This document shows positions 46,005-58,790 of a stretch of 64,000 bases of DNA, in pieces. How positions within the stretch are numbered: the first letter of the stretch is position 1; each line of letters begins with the position of its first letter. The translations under genes and the position numbers were made by a program. The stretch is from Yponomeuta sedellus (Eukaryota > Arthropoda > Insecta > Lepidoptera > Yponomeutidae): positions 2,325,001-2,389,000 of the forward strand of contig OW203722.1 of the NCBI GenBank assembly GCA_934045075.1, written 5' to 3'. Under the pieces are notes generated by a model. That model had not been told where the DNA came from and did no database searches. It saw nothing but the letters and a program-made list of their open reading frames with translations.

Positions 46005-47630
46005 AAAATGCTTTAGTCGAGCCTAATATAGTCACCAGAAGTTATTTATAGTAAAAAAACTTGAAGATATTTTTTTAATAAATAGAGTGGACGTACCCCG
46101 ATTTTTGTCTTCTAAACTGGGAAAGTTTTGTTTGTATATGAAAACTAAACTTCGTTTGAATGGTATTGTTGTAATTCCTTACTTAGGAGCCAATAGAAGT
46201 TGAGTTTGTGACAGTAGAAGGACTATTCATGTAGGCGCCCCGTTGTTCCTAGCGAACTTAAGTGAACTTTATATGCATTGCTGCCCCGCAGCTATAGTCA
46301 TGATTTGCAACCAGCCTTTACACGAACTTCTGCGGAAAAAATATAGTGTGGGATTACGTACGACGCCCGCTCTGCCCGACTTTACACCACGAGGTTTTCC
46401 TGGTATCTAATACATTATCGTTTATGTCATGAAATAGTAGATTGCTTAACGAGGGTAGAAAGGAATCAATTCCCGAGGTATTTAGACTATAGTCCGAGTA
46501 GGAATTGATTCTTTTACCCGTGTTAAACACTCTACTTTTCATTTCGAATATGAGGAAAATAAAAACTCATTTTTAATATTCAAATCTTAGCATAAAAGAT
46601 TATTACACGATTAATACCTATTTTTTTGAATTCCTTCACAGATACTATATCAGATTAGTACCCGCCAATTTCGACTTTTTAAATTTTAAATATGCAACTC
46701 ACCTCGTGATTGTTGCGACATATTCCACTTAAAGAAGTTTGCGCTAAATTCACACTGGCTGTTTAGAAACTTACATGGCTGCAGCATTTTTTTTAATTAG
46801 TTTAAAAGCCTATTTATTACAAAAACTCTTCACAAGTGACAGTAGTTCTATTTTTAAAGTTCATTCCCGCCCTTGGATGGGAAGTAATTTTGTACGAGTT
46901 TTTCCCTCCTTATGGAGGGAAGCAGCATTTTCCACCCAATAATCAGATCAAAACAACACTACTTTCCGAGTATAAGATATGAAAAAGTTCATTCTTGCAT
47001 TCAAGCGCTGGAAATTTGCAATCGTGCTAATTCCAAGCAATGTCTGCAAAGTTAAAATTTTGCCAGCACTCCAAGTAGCTAGACGTCCGAATTAAGCCGC
47101 ATATTCACGATCTTATGCTCGGACAGAGTAATTCATCTTAGTAACTAAAAACACAGTCCACATGGACACGTGCATGTTAATGAGTTTGTTAAAGAGCTAT
47201 TTTGCAACAACAATGTAAAATGTACCAAACCTCATCCACACCAATTTGGTTGTAGGCAACACATTCAAATATCCTTGCAAGTCGAAAACAAAGGATTTTT
47301 ATCTGGCATACAAATTCACCAGAGTATTTTTTATTTCATCAATTTCTCCAACAATGTATACCTTTGTCAATATTCTGCCAAACTCTTGGTACATAAAAAC
47401 TAAGGGCAGAGACATGGGTTAGACATATTGCTTACACAAACGAACCGTGGCTGCGTTTTTTAGACTACACGTCAATCCCTCTTCGTTCGAGGATCTTTCA
47501 CCTTGGAATAATGTAAACGATTACCCAAAAACAAATACGTTTCGTATTATAGAGCATTTCTACAGCTAATTCCGACAGTTTAGGGTACTAACTGAAGTGG
47601 CAGTGGACACAACTGCCGCTAGACCGATAA
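46005..47630. other. Unassigned AT-rich stretch
   Basis: A short inverted pair (GGAATCAATTCC near 46467 and GGAATTGATTC near 46500) gives a local hairpin. No gene is seen. Confidence 0.35.
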
Positions 47631-47797
47631 CCGTTGGGCTAGACTGGTTCACCGTTGGGCTAGACTGGTTCACCGTTGGGCTAGACTGGTTCACCGTTGG
47701 GCTAGACTGGTTCACCGTTGGGCTAGACTGGTTCACCGTTGGGCTAGACTGGTTCACCGTTAGGCTAGACTGGTTCACCGTTGGCCTAGACTGGTTC
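47631..47797 (+). repeat. 21-bp minisatellite
   Basis: Nearly eight copies of CCGTTGGGCTAGACTGGTTCA (period 21), identical except for the last two copies. Because the period is a multiple of three it reads as a peptide repeat on either strand, but there is no gene context. Confidence 0.95.
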
Positions 47798-48839
47798 TAG
47801 AGTGGAGACCGCGAATCGGCAAACGTAGCGTAGGACGGTCTGGGTTGAGCAATCTCTTTTTTTATAGTTATTCAATAGATTCATATTAGTCTGGTAGTTA
47901 GTTAGACCTGAGATTTCCGCACTCAGCCTCATAGTTGGGCCATTGTATGAAGCAAGCGCTGAGGTACGCTAACACCTCAGACACTAGGGTTACGATGTTT
48001 TCCTTCACCGTCAGCGAGTAGTATTGCTACTAAAATTTCAGAAATGTACATAACTTAGAAAACAAAGTCATTGGTACATGCCAGGGTTCGAACCCATGAC
48101 CTCCCGATTGAGAAGCCGGCGCTCTACACCGCTCCGCTATCACGCGCTCATATTATTAGTTACACTCTGGTAATGGTCGTTCCGGTCCAACACTAGGATA
48201 CGCTGTGTTGTGGGTACCAGAAACAACGACATCACAAACATGTAGGTAATCATCCATGACCTGGGGTTTTTTCCCCGGGACCTCTTGCATGGTAGGCAGA
48301 TGCGCTACCGCTGCGCCACATGATAGAGATCGTCATCTTTGTTACTTTATCTTTTAAGATTTGGGATGTTCACTTTTTCCAAAGTCCCGTTATAATTAAA
48401 TTATGTGTCCAGATAGGGAATGTTTTTTAAGAAGTTATAATAGGTATTTTAGCGAAATTGTAGTTTTTTTTTCCCTGGCTGTCCAACAAAGTGTTTTCTA
48501 TATATTTATTGAATTACTTGCTGCTACCTACAACTTCATTCGCGAAGAAATTAGGATAGGTTTTTTTCAAAAAAAAAAAACGTATACTAGTCTACGCTAT
48601 TTATTCCAAACACACTATAATCTATGTGCTGGATTTCATCCTAACCCGATCTGCCGCTCTGGCGTGATTGAGTAAGAAACATTCATACATAATTAAAAAC
48701 ATTCACATTTATAGTATTAGTAAGATGTGTGTGATGTAATTTGTAATAGCACGAACATTAACAAATTAATAAAGAAAAACATCCATCAATTCAAAATAAC
48801 CCACCAAACCAATAATATTTGAACCTAGTGATGACCTTC
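47798..48839. other. Two minus-strand tRNA-like SINE fragments in unassigned DNA
   Basis: 48060-48145 has a tRNA-like head on the minus strand (complement of GGGTTCGAACCCATGACC). 48180-48345 is a family-2 SINE with a deleted B-box region. The 90-residue frame at 48403 is not recognised. Confidence 0.5.
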
Positions 48840-49383
48840 TTATCTCCCCTTAGGACAGAACACCCGCTAAGCAAGCACCTTACATTGGCAGCGAGCATAT
48901 TCTGCGGGGTGCATTCAGAAGCCGAGGTTTGCCAGAAAGCTCACTAAATATCATGCTAGCATCCATCTCACCAGGTACAATGAAACAATATAAGTTCCAC
49001 CTGTAAAAGCTGGTGGAACTTCTGTAACACACACAATCTAGATTCTCTCTTGACCTCTGTTCCTTTTGTCGTACAATTTCTGACAGAAAAATTTGAAAGT
49101 GGAGCTGGTTACAATACCCTGAACTGTCATAGATCGGCACTAGCTCTGCTTGTGGGGGAGAAAGTGGGCACAGATGACAGAATGAAACGATTTTTGAAAG
49201 GTGTTTTTAGACTGAAGCCTGCCTTGCCACGATATAATGAAGTGTGGAACCCATCCACTGTACTGAATTATCTATCTAAACTACCTCAAAACTTTGAACT
49301 AAATTTGGAGATGCTGACCAACCATCGTAACCCACATATCCATATTATATTCTTGAAATATACAGCTTTAACACGATTGGACT
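48840..49383 (+). pseudogene. Decayed tyrosine-recombinase (YR) fragment
   Basis: From about 49050 an open segment reads VPFVVQFLTEKFESGAGYNT, LNCHRSALALLVGEKVG, RFLKGVFRLKPALPRY and STVLNYLSKLP. This order matches the N-terminal SAM-like domain of YR-type retroelement recombinases (compare the DIRS enzyme at 8163). Upstream bases 48840-49050 give further fragments (KWWNFC-like) only in shifted frames. The catalytic R-H-R-Y half is absent after the stop at 49383. It is not a close copy of the 49-10003 element, so it is an independent relic. Confidence 0.7.
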
Positions 49384-49936
49384 GATGCCGACAATTATTT
49401 TGAGAAAACAAAGCTGTACGAGTATAAAGGGGGAACGAGCGGTTGTGTGCGGAGCGGAGTGCAGGGACCAAAGAATAGTCAACCAGTTACGTGGCCAAAG
49501 AGTCCCAAAAATCAACCGCTGTGCATTCAAGAAGTTTGCCAGCAATTGTACTTATGATAATTTCATGGTGAAGTGAGGTTTTTTTAACATAGGCTGCAAT
49601 TTCCATATTCGTAATCTAAAACGACCCCACTTTACCAATAAGTACCTGGATGTCAAATCTCAATAGCTATTTGATTCGTATATTGGGATTATAGAGCAGG
49701 GTGAAGATATTCCATACCTTTTTCACTCAAAAGAGCGCAGCGTTACATAGAGGTTCCAAAATTGTCAAGCCATATCTGATTAACACATTGTCATATACTT
49801 GTACTAGTAGTTATGTTAAAAAATATCTATGAATACTATAAAATAGTAAATTTCTCCAGAAATAAGTTCGCCTTTGCTCATTATGTAAGTTAATCCTGTT
49901 TTTAGTGCTAAACTTTGTACTCACTTAACAACCCTA

Positions 49937-50117
49937 AAATCTTATTAGGTATACGCAACTAATGTTTTTGGTTTAAGATGACTTGAGAAAAGATGGTCAC
50001 AGTGTTTTTTTTTTCGCTGCCTTTTTCTCCACTACAATACGGCCCGAAGGCAGCGGCTTACATTTTACGTTGTAAATTGACATTCAGCAAACAGAATGTA
50101 AATTCTTTACGTTGAAA
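49937..50117 (+). repeat. Truncated 3' end of the CR1/Jockey-group LINE family
   Basis: It matches the family 3' UTR from TCTTATTAGG to TACGTTGAAAT. Confidence 0.8.
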
Positions 50118-50261
50118 TTACGACATCATGTGGGTTTCGGGTCAGAGAAGGATCAGATTAGCACAGGACCGTGAGGAATGGCGCAATAAAAAGGAGACCT
50201 ATGCAGCAGTGGGTTGATGTGGGCTGGTTGTAGATAGATAGATATAGAGGTATTTGTATAG

Positions 50262-50530
50262 AATCAGGTTACTTTGCGGAAATCCATAATAGCATTAAAA
50301 ACTTAAAATTACTTTGCTAAATTCCGCAAAAAGTCACTTACATTTGGGAGCCTGAGGATGCCTCGTGTTAGAGGCGAAACGCGTCGCGTGTTTTCTCACA
50401 CAAGTATTGGTGTTCGTGGTTGTGTATTCGTGTCTTGTTTCTGCTTGAAAAAGTTTGCATTAACTAACTGCATGGTGCTTGTGGGATTCTCGGCGGAAAT
50501 TAGCAAAGTAACTTTAACTTTTAGTGATAG
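50262..50530 (+). mobile_element. Internally deleted copy of the 330-bp-arm fold-back element
   Basis: It begins GTATAGAATCAGG as at 11815 and proceeds through GCGGAAATCCATAATAGCAT. It then jumps directly from the left-arm AATTCCGC to the right-arm ACATTTGGGAGCCTGAGGAT, ending near GCAAAGTAACTTTAACTTTT. It confirms the element family and its left end. Confidence 0.75.
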
Positions 50531-51014
50531 ATGTATTTACAAATATTGTTTCTATATATTTTCTATAATTATGTATAACCCTCAAGCTTTCCGCTTCTCA
50601 GCTTCGCACACTAAAGTTCATATGTACAAAGGCTCGTTCTCAGAGCACGTCTCTCACCGCAAGGAGTTAGTGTTAATATTTGCCTTGGGCGCGGAATATT
50701 GATGGCGGCGGTGACGAGGGTCCGGCGCCGAGCCGACGTGTGAACGCGGGTTGACGCAGACCACTTGTTTCCCACACGTGCTGGAGACGTCAATGTGATT
50801 TCTTCAAAGAATATCTAGCACTGAAGCATTTACATATTGTAGACTGTTAATTGAAAAGATGTCGCAGATATTGTATACCACCTACACATTTCATAGATTT
50901 GTCACTTACGAATCATCGTTATTGGCAAAAAGGCCGGCAATTGACTTTTAAATTTTGTGTCTGCCATTTCTGTAACTATTTTTTCGGTATAAAATAAAGA
51001 ATATTCTTATCTTA

Positions 51015-51184
51015 TAGGTGACAACTGATGCATTAGATGTGATATCACTTGAGAAAAGTGTCAGAGTGGAGTTTTTTTTCCCACTGCCTTTTTCTCCTTT
51101 ACACTACGGCCCAAGAGCAGCGGCTTTCATATTGTACATTGACATTCAGCAAACAGAATGAAAATTCTTTACGTTGAAATAAAT
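51015..51184 (+). repeat. Truncated 3' end of the CR1/Jockey-group LINE family
   Basis: GGTGACAACTGATGCATTAG to TACGTTGAAATAAATTG. More diverged than the other copies. Confidence 0.75.
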
Positions 51185-54015
51185 TGAGTGAGATTCCCGT
51201 GAGTGATGTTGAATGAAGTTAATGAAAATTATAAAATAAATTACACTGGCATCAACATGCTAAAGCGTAGACACTAACCTAAGTTTATATAATTGTGTAG
51301 GTGTATGGTGTTCCAGTGGTGGAGTATGGCCTATATCTTCCTTAGGAAAGAGCCCCGCACTCTTCGGTTGGGACATAATAGGTTGATGATAATGAGGTTC
51401 CAGGAATCCTAAGAAATTTGGCTTGAGGATGCACCTTGTGAGGATGCACCTTGCAATCTTTGGTTTGTAATTCGAGCTAATGATAGTTAAGTTTAGTTAA
51501 ACAAACCCCACATATAAATGAAAAATATTCAGGCCATTTTATGGATTGATGGTGCTCTAAGCAACAATGATTGAAACCATATTGCGGCTCGATATATTAT
51601 GGCAAATATTTCGTTCATAATCCTCGTTTGCTCCACATCTTTCACTCAAAATTGAGCATCTGAATACAGAATGAATGTCAAATACCGAATCAATTCATTA
51701 GTAAACAAGATCCAACAATATTGCGTCGGTTCATTCGGCATCTTTGGTTTTCCAAAATAAAAAAAAAAAATTATAAGTATTAAAACGTAAACGTAGGTAT
51801 ATCTGGATTATCTAGGTAATTGTATTTTGTAACTCATTTTGTATAGTGTCATGGAAAATTCGATTCAACAATCTATTCTTACCCACATGATTTTGTCGGC
51901 TACATCGTGTAAGTTACAAAAAAATTGCAATTTTTTTTAAAAATAATAATAAAAACCAACCCAAAACATTACAGCACTAACCACAAATAAATAATTCAAA
52001 CGAATTTGACTCTTAAATTTCGTTTAGGTATTTAAGAAGTATAGTTTGGAGCCAGTCTTGTAACTTGTACAAGATCTGCGGATGCATTTTGGGCACCGAC
52101 TTCAAAATATATTTCTGCGATATCTACACCAAAATTAAAGGTCATATTTTTTTTTATTGACGTCACACCACCAGTGCTGTAGTGGTGTCAAATAGATTTA
52201 TTGATATATATATAAAAAATCAAGATTGCTTGTGAATTTACGCTTTCGCCAAATTGTGTTTTCTAAAGGCAAACGCACAAATCGATAGTTATAATAAAAA
52301 CACCCAAATTAATCAAATGTAGCGATTCTCTTGAGTATCTATTGTACACTTTCAAACAAATAAGTTTTCAGGCATCCACTGATAATCAGCGCCGCAGTCC
52401 TGCTACGGCATTAAGCTGAGCGTAAACATTTTTGGTGCATTATAAATAAACTTTAGTTTCCTACTAAGCTTAAACTAGTGTATTCAAAATCTATAGTACC
52501 AAATAAAGATTTTCTACTTCTAATTCTAACGTCCATTGGAGCGATTCGTCTGACACCGCCTTCAGTTGCAAAATCAGATGAAGCGGGCGAATGCTATTTA
52601 CACGCCTACGCCCCTTTGACTACGTATGCCCTAAGCCGACATACTGTGCAAATGCGATGTGACCGATCCATCGCCCCGTGCGGATTCAATTACGGGGCGG
52701 CGAGCAGCACTCCGGAATACTGCGCCAGAGTGCGGCCACTCACTGAACAGCTCGCCTATTCGCTCACGAAATTGATCACGGTAATTATGACTGGGGCTAC
52801 ACTACCCTCGGCTCTGGACGGTGCTAACTAAAGCCAATAATGGAAAAAAATCATATGTATCTTCTTTTATGACGCGTCTTTGGAAAAACTGGACATCAAA
52901 AATCTTAATAAATGAAGTAGTAGTAGATCTTTTAGAACCTAGGTCCAAGAATCTAGGACTTTATTTAATTTTATTTTGGTTTATTAGGCATGTGAAACAG
53001 GTAACAATCTTATTACAATATAATTGTAGTATGTACTAGTTTCAAGCTAGATTGACACCCAAAGCCACTTTAAAGCAATTCAGCCAAAAGCGCCGTTTTA
53101 GCAGAAATCGATTAAAGTCCCAGGTTGCTGATCCCAGCAACCTGGGTTCTATTCTAGACTGTAGGTTCTATAAATAGTTGTAACATGGTTTACTTTTAGA
53201 AAATAATGTATTAGAAATAAAGTTATGATTTTTGTTCCATTGATGGCGCTAGTCAGTAGGTATTGCGTAGCGCTTTAAACGCAAAGGTTCTATCTAAGCC
53301 TGTCAATCATAGCAGATGGCTTTTCTACGGCATAATACCTCACATTACTTTACAGACGACATGCCGAATTTGACAGACACTTCACCAATATACATAAAGG
53401 GCATGAATATAGGTTTGCTTGTGCTTACAACTGAGCCACTAACAATCACATTGTCACATCACATCACATAAGAAAGAAAGAAAAGAAAGAAACACATTTA
53501 TTACAGCAATAGTTGCACAAAACATTACGCAATGAACGTTGATAAAGCGGAGGTGATCTGTCAAGATCGTGGCAAGTGGCAGTCTCTGGGCACTGTCTAC
53601 CCCTCTGCGATACAGGCGTGACGTTATCTTTTGTTTATAAGGCTTTTAATAGAAACTATTGCACACAAGGCTCTTACATTTCTTTTTGATATCTAATTCT
53701 AATTTTAAACACCTCAATCTCTATTTGTGTCCTGTAAACGTAATGGAAAAGTTTTATTGCGATCCGAAATTTCGTTTGCAAATAAAACCCAAACTACAGT
53801 CTGTTATTTTTTAGAATTAACCTTGGCTACTATCGGATCAGATTGGATATATTTGTGTAATAGAAATATCGGAACTAATATGACACTTAATATGAAGTTA
53901 GCAGTTCAATGCAATCTAAATAAAAGTCCAATTAAGTAATTGGATTAAAAAAAAACAAAATAAATAAATACTGATTGTTTGTTGCTTCTGTACCAGTTTT
54001 AATATATGATCCATA
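51185..54015. other. Unassigned AT-rich stretch
   Basis: 51310-51385 is a fragment of repeat A-like sequence. 53530-53610 matches the fragment near 16620 (GAGGTGATCTGTCAAGATCG). A 117-residue open frame at 52478-52831 contains no recognisable domain. A short hairpin lies at 53119-53146. Confidence 0.35.
53119..53146. repeat. Perfect 12-bp-stem hairpin
   Basis: CCCAGGTTGCTG, loop ATCC, CAGCAACCTGGG. There is no T run after it and no gene beside it. Confidence 0.8.
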
Positions 54016-54173
54016 TTGTAGACTTTTAGTCCGGATTTACTTACGGGTGTTGTTATATCGGAAAAGTCCGACCAGGTTTCGCTCCGATTCGCAGAGCTTA
54101 ATCATGGTGAGCATAGACGGAGCTCGCGTCGTCGGTTGCTTGTCTCACACTCTAAAAGTCTAAAAGTCTACAA
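54016..54173 (+). mobile_element. MITE copy with shortened right end
   Basis: It starts TTGTAGACTTTTAGTCCGG and shares the interior with 55528-55718. The right terminal repeat is collapsed to CTAAAAGTCTAAAAGTCTAC. The flanking ATATGATCCATAT occurs at 54004-54016 and again near 54206. Confidence 0.8.
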
Positions 54174-54464
54174 TGTGTTGTGCTTACGAAAGTTTTAGTT
54201 CAAAAATATGATCCATATATTTATGACTATTTATTATAATATTATACAAATAGATCTCACACATTGTTAATGTTTATTGCATGTCACGGAAAAATGTTTG
54301 TTAGATGATAATGTTTGTTAGTTCTGTATTATTGCCGTTATACTATATGCATAATATGAAAAACTGGTACCCACGATACGGGGTCTTCTAAGTGGGTGCC
54401 GCTGAAAATGTACCTAAATATAAGTTATGAGCAGTAAACATATTTTTAATTTCCTTTACTTCAT

Positions 54465-54652
54465 TCTTCTTCTTCAGGCTATAATAGTCCACTGCTGGAG
54501 ATAGCCCTCCCCGAATGAGCGACATAGTGCAAGATTGTGCCATCATTAAGATTGTGCCCATAATGCCCACGCCTGGGCTTACGGTGGAATTGTACTGCAA
54601 TGGGCGGTGCTGCCCACCCCCCGGTTTATGTCCCTTAGTCCCCTTATATACA
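54465..54652 (-). repeat. Dispersed repeat with GAAGAAGAA tail, inverted
   Basis: TTCTTCTTCTTCAGGCTATA at the left is the complement of the 3' tail seen at 15254. Confidence 0.7.
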
Positions 54653-54703
54653 CCCGCGGGAAGAATTTGAGTTGGTGCTATTCTCTAGGCCGACACCACA
54701 CAG

Positions 54704-55073
54704 CATTCGTTATCAACCCTTATATGTCCCCACTGCTGGGGCACGGGTCTCTTCCTGCATCGCAGGAAGGTTAGGATATACTCCACCACGGGGGCCAAGT
54801 CCGGGTTGGTGGGGGATTGTGAGACAGTGGCTGGGCCTCACTGTCAGAAGTTATCAAGCAGCCCATAAGGCCTCTGACATGGCTTAACGACTGCCATTAT
54901 ATGACAGCCGGCACAACGGCTTAACTTGCCTTGCGAAGCACGGAAGCGCTCGGAAAAATGTCACTAGCGGTAGTCACGGGACGCTCACCCATCCCGTACC
55001 TGACCGCGCCTGTTGTTGCTTAACCAAGTGATTGATTCCAATCACTCGGTTCGCCTAGGCCACGAGCGCTTCT
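54704..55073 (+). repeat. Dispersed repeat A
   Basis: Full copy from CGTTATCAACCCTTATATGT to CCACGAGCGCTTC. Confidence 0.75.
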
Positions 55074-55527
55074 GCCACACCACACAGCATGCGAACACTT
55101 AATTTAATAAACTTAATAAGAATAGTTTTATACAGAGCAGGAAGTAGTAGGTATTACACTCGTGTGCTTGCGGTGAAAACTGAAGCCTGCTCTAGAGCCC
55201 GAAGTATTTTCTAAATCTAACAGATTTTACGTTTGTATACGAATCACCTCGTATAGGCAATTAGGTACCCTCTAGTCCTAAAATACATCTACATCCGAAC
55301 TCGGCCGGTTCGCATCGCACTTGTCTGGTTATTTTTTGTTAAGCTAAGCTACTCCACGGTAACGGCCCGGCTTAAAGAACCAATTTAGATGTCACTGGTT
55401 TTTGGGTTCCGTATCTGAATGGTGCTAAACGGATCCCTCTTACTCAGTCTTTACAGTCTGTCTGTCCATCCGTCCGACTATTAAAGTGCTCACCTTTTTG
55501 AACTAAAACTTTCGTAAGCACAACACA

Positions 55528-55718
55528 TTGTAGACTTTTAGTCCGGATTTACTTACGGGTGTTGTTATATCGGAAAAGTCCGACCAGGTTTCGCTCCGAT
55601 TCGCAGAGCTTAATCATGGTGAGCAGAGACGGAGCTCGCGTCGTCGGTTGCTTGTCTCACACACACTCAGTTCCGATATAACAACACCCGTAAGTAAATC
55701 CGGACTAAAAGTCTACAA
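55528..55718 (+). mobile_element. MITE, 191 bp, intact terminal inverted repeats
   Basis: TTGTAGACTTTTAGTCCGGA and the next 25 bases are complementary to the right end. The interior includes GGAGCTCGCGTCGTCGGTTG. Confidence 0.88.
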
Positions 55719-55751
55719 AGTGCTCACCTTTGAAACTTTAATAGGTAGGTA

Positions 55752-56213
55752 GTCAGTGTTTAGAATAGAAGTTTGATTTGGAACGTGTTTCGGAACGCAG
55801 CCATAACTTGACAGCTGTCAGATGAGTTGGAATGAACGGGAATGAGTTGGACCTCTTGTTTTTTTTTGTTGTGAAACGTGTGATTTGTGTGGCAATTAGA
55901 TTGCCGGGCTTATATCTTCATGTGAAGTGCGAAATAAGTTCAGGGACGGATCCCAGTTTTAACGGTTTTGGTGTTGGGCGACGGATCGCCCAAAATAGTG
56001 AATATCTTTTGGAGAGAACTGGTGCCGTGAAAGTGCACTGCATGTAGGAAACTTTCTGGAGAAAGAGCTCTTAGGGATAGACGGGGAAGTCTAGGGATCC
56101 CCAAACCTCTCAGTGCTGCCAAGTCGAGAGGCGTCGATGCAGACAAACTTTGTGTCTTGTTTTCTCATTAGTTTTTAGTATTAGTTTTTAAGTGGGTCCT
56201 TTACCCAACAGTC
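55752..56213 (+). repeat. Dispersed repeat pair member (about 460 bp)
   Basis: Reverse-complement relative of 44994-45425. The internal open frame at 55832 is not shared. Confidence 0.7.
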
Positions 56214-58025
56214 AGTTAAAGTGTTCACGGAATATGTGTTATCGGATTAATAATATTTTTTTATAAATAAGGGCGGTCTCAACAGTACAAACGTGTTTTT
56301 TGCTGTTTTTTTTTGTTTATGCTCCATCATAAAAATCTTAATACATGTAGGCATAAAACTTGGCCAGATTGTGGCATATATTGTAATATGTCCTAACGGA
56401 AAATAATAGAAGATGATCAATCGCGAGTCATTCTCACTAAATATTTAATTGACTGCATAAATAATTTAAAATTAGTCATACTACCGGACGCTAGATGGCG
56501 TTACTGCCACGGGACCCTCGGTGCGCAAGTCCAACTCGCACTTGGCCGCTTTCTTTTTGTTTGCAAGTTTCAAATGGACTCTCTTTTGATCCTCTTCTCA
56601 GACGAGCACATAACGAATGAAATGTAAAGTTAAGCTCGTGCAATCAACCCGAAACGCTTCACAATGTAAACCGTCCGAGAGACAAAAAGTACAGTTACTC
56701 CGTATCGCACACACTCTACTTTACCTAATTATTTATTAACACAGCCGCTGCAGCGCACCATTGCAACAAAATCAATCACATCCTATTCCCAATTACGCTC
56801 AAAAATCCGGACACCCGCGCTTGCAGCGCAAATTGAAAATGTAATTGAGTTTGCATACCGACAGGGCCGTACAGGGGTGTATTGAAGTGGGTGAGGGTTC
56901 AGGATCAGGCCATATTACCCGACCGCGATGAAGTCAAAATGACATCAATGTATTTCGGTCATAAATATGTAAGTGTCTGACTGTAGGCTCATTCATGACA
57001 AAAAACCATAAATGTAATTATATTTTTTTTGTTGTGAAATAAACTGTTCACGATCTATTTCGTCCGATCTAATTGTTCTTTAAACGGGTGAAACGTTTAA
57101 TATGCTCAGCAGTAAAACTTTTTTCTGTATTTTATTTTACAAATTTTGTGCCATATACAGTGATATTAGTTGCACCTGCTGGTTTACTTTATAGTGGCAA
57201 ATCTGAAGCTAGAGTCTTGACACTAGCTAGATCCTATATCCTGTGGAATTACTCTATATCGTTTTCGCAACGCTAACTTACTTTGCATAACCAGATAAAT
57301 TTGGTATTCACAAATCTTTATTACTGCAACATTCACTTTCATAGATGCACAAATAAAATGTTCAGATGATCGTCGCCACAAATCATAGAGGCTTTTCATA
57401 TTTGTCATATAAATCTTTTATACTTTATTAGTTTCCTTGACATCCATGGAAAATAAACCGCAGATAAATAATTTATATCTGAAGAAAAAAAATACTACAG
57501 TTGAGAATTGATGGATCTAAAAGCAATGATATAATAAAAAAATAGAGCATCTTTTGCTGCAGTAACAAAAGCATTTTTTGACATTTTCCCAGATAACGAA
57601 AGAATCAGTGAATTCATTTCATTATTTTAGCTAAAACTTCATTAAGTACGTATTAGCACCAAATAACTAGTGTTTTTTCATTAAAAAAAAATTATAACGT
57701 TTTATTTCAAGAGCGGATACAGTCATTACTTCATTTTCTATAAATAAAACTGTAAATTAATATCTGTAGAAACTGCAAACGTAGTTTTCCACTAAAATTC
57801 CCATCCAATCACGTCCATGTTCAACATGTCCTGAATACGTACCTGAGCGTGATACGCGCAAGCGTTACATGTTCGAACAAAAAAAGCTGGATGCTTCGCC
57901 CAGATTCTGCACATTTCAAACTAATTGGATAATCATTGAACTGATTTGGTTATATTGTTTATGTACGCCTTTGAGTCTCGGCTGATTATAGTACAATTCA
58001 CCAACTCGCTGGAAAAGATGCAAGC
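56214..58025. other. Unassigned stretch
   Basis: AT-rich. I see no gene and no repeat longer than a few tens of bases. Confidence 0.35.
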
Positions 58026-58140
58026 AAATTCAAATTCAAATTCAAATAATTTTATTTCAACGTAAAGAATTTACATTCTATTTGCTGAATGTCAATGTAC
58101 AATGTAAAGTGTAAGCCGCGGCAGCAAGCAGCGGCTGTAT
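58026..58140 (-). repeat. Truncated 3' end of the CR1/Jockey-group LINE family
   Basis: Begins with AAATTC tandem copies and continues AATAATTTTATTTCAACG, identical in order to 180-260. Confidence 0.85.
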
Positions 58141-58249
58141 GAGGATGGCCGAGGACAGAAGGAAGTGGCGTGCCTTGAGTGCAGCCTATATTTGGCTGTC
58201 GACTAGTACGGGCTGCGAAGCGCTCGTGGCCTAGCCGAACCGAGTTATG

Positions 58250-58790
58250 TTATCAACCCTTGTATGTCCCCACTACTGGGGCACTCCACCACGGGGGCCA
58301 AGTCCGGGTTGGTAGAGGATTGTAAGACAGTGGCGGGCCTTACTGTCAGAAGTTATCAAGCCGCCCATAAGGCCTCTGACATGGCTTAACGACAGCCATT
58401 ATATGACAGCCGGCACCATCAGCTTAACGTGCCTTGCGAAGCACGGAAGCGCTCGGAAAAATGCCACTAGAGGTAGTCACGGTACGCTCACCCATGGAAT
58501 AAGAATCAATCACTTGAGTTAAGCAATAACAGGTGCGGTCAGGTGCTAGACGGGTGACGGTCCCGTGACTACCACTAGTGTTATTTTTCCGAGCGCTTCC
58601 GGGCTACGGCACGTTGAGCCGTTGGTGCCGGCTATCTTGTTGTGGCAGTTAGTCGTTAAGTCATGTCAGAGGCCTCATCGGGCTTGATAACATCTGACAG
58701 TAAGGCCCGCCACTGTCTTACAATCCATGGCCTAACCTTCCTGCGATGCAGCAAGAGACCCATGCCTCAGCAGGCATACAAGGGTTGATA
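58250..58790. repeat. Two repeat A copies, head to head
   Basis: Plus copy at 58250-58497 and minus copy at 58498-58790 meet near CTCACCCATGG. Each is internally deleted relative to the full-length copies. Confidence 0.75.

Noticed and set aside
47566..47800. Repetitive peptide ORFs on both strands
   Set aside because: Produced by the 21-bp minisatellite, whose length is a multiple of three.
52478..52831. 117-residue ORF
   Set aside because: No domain recognised. An N-terminal hydrophobic segment alone is not enough.
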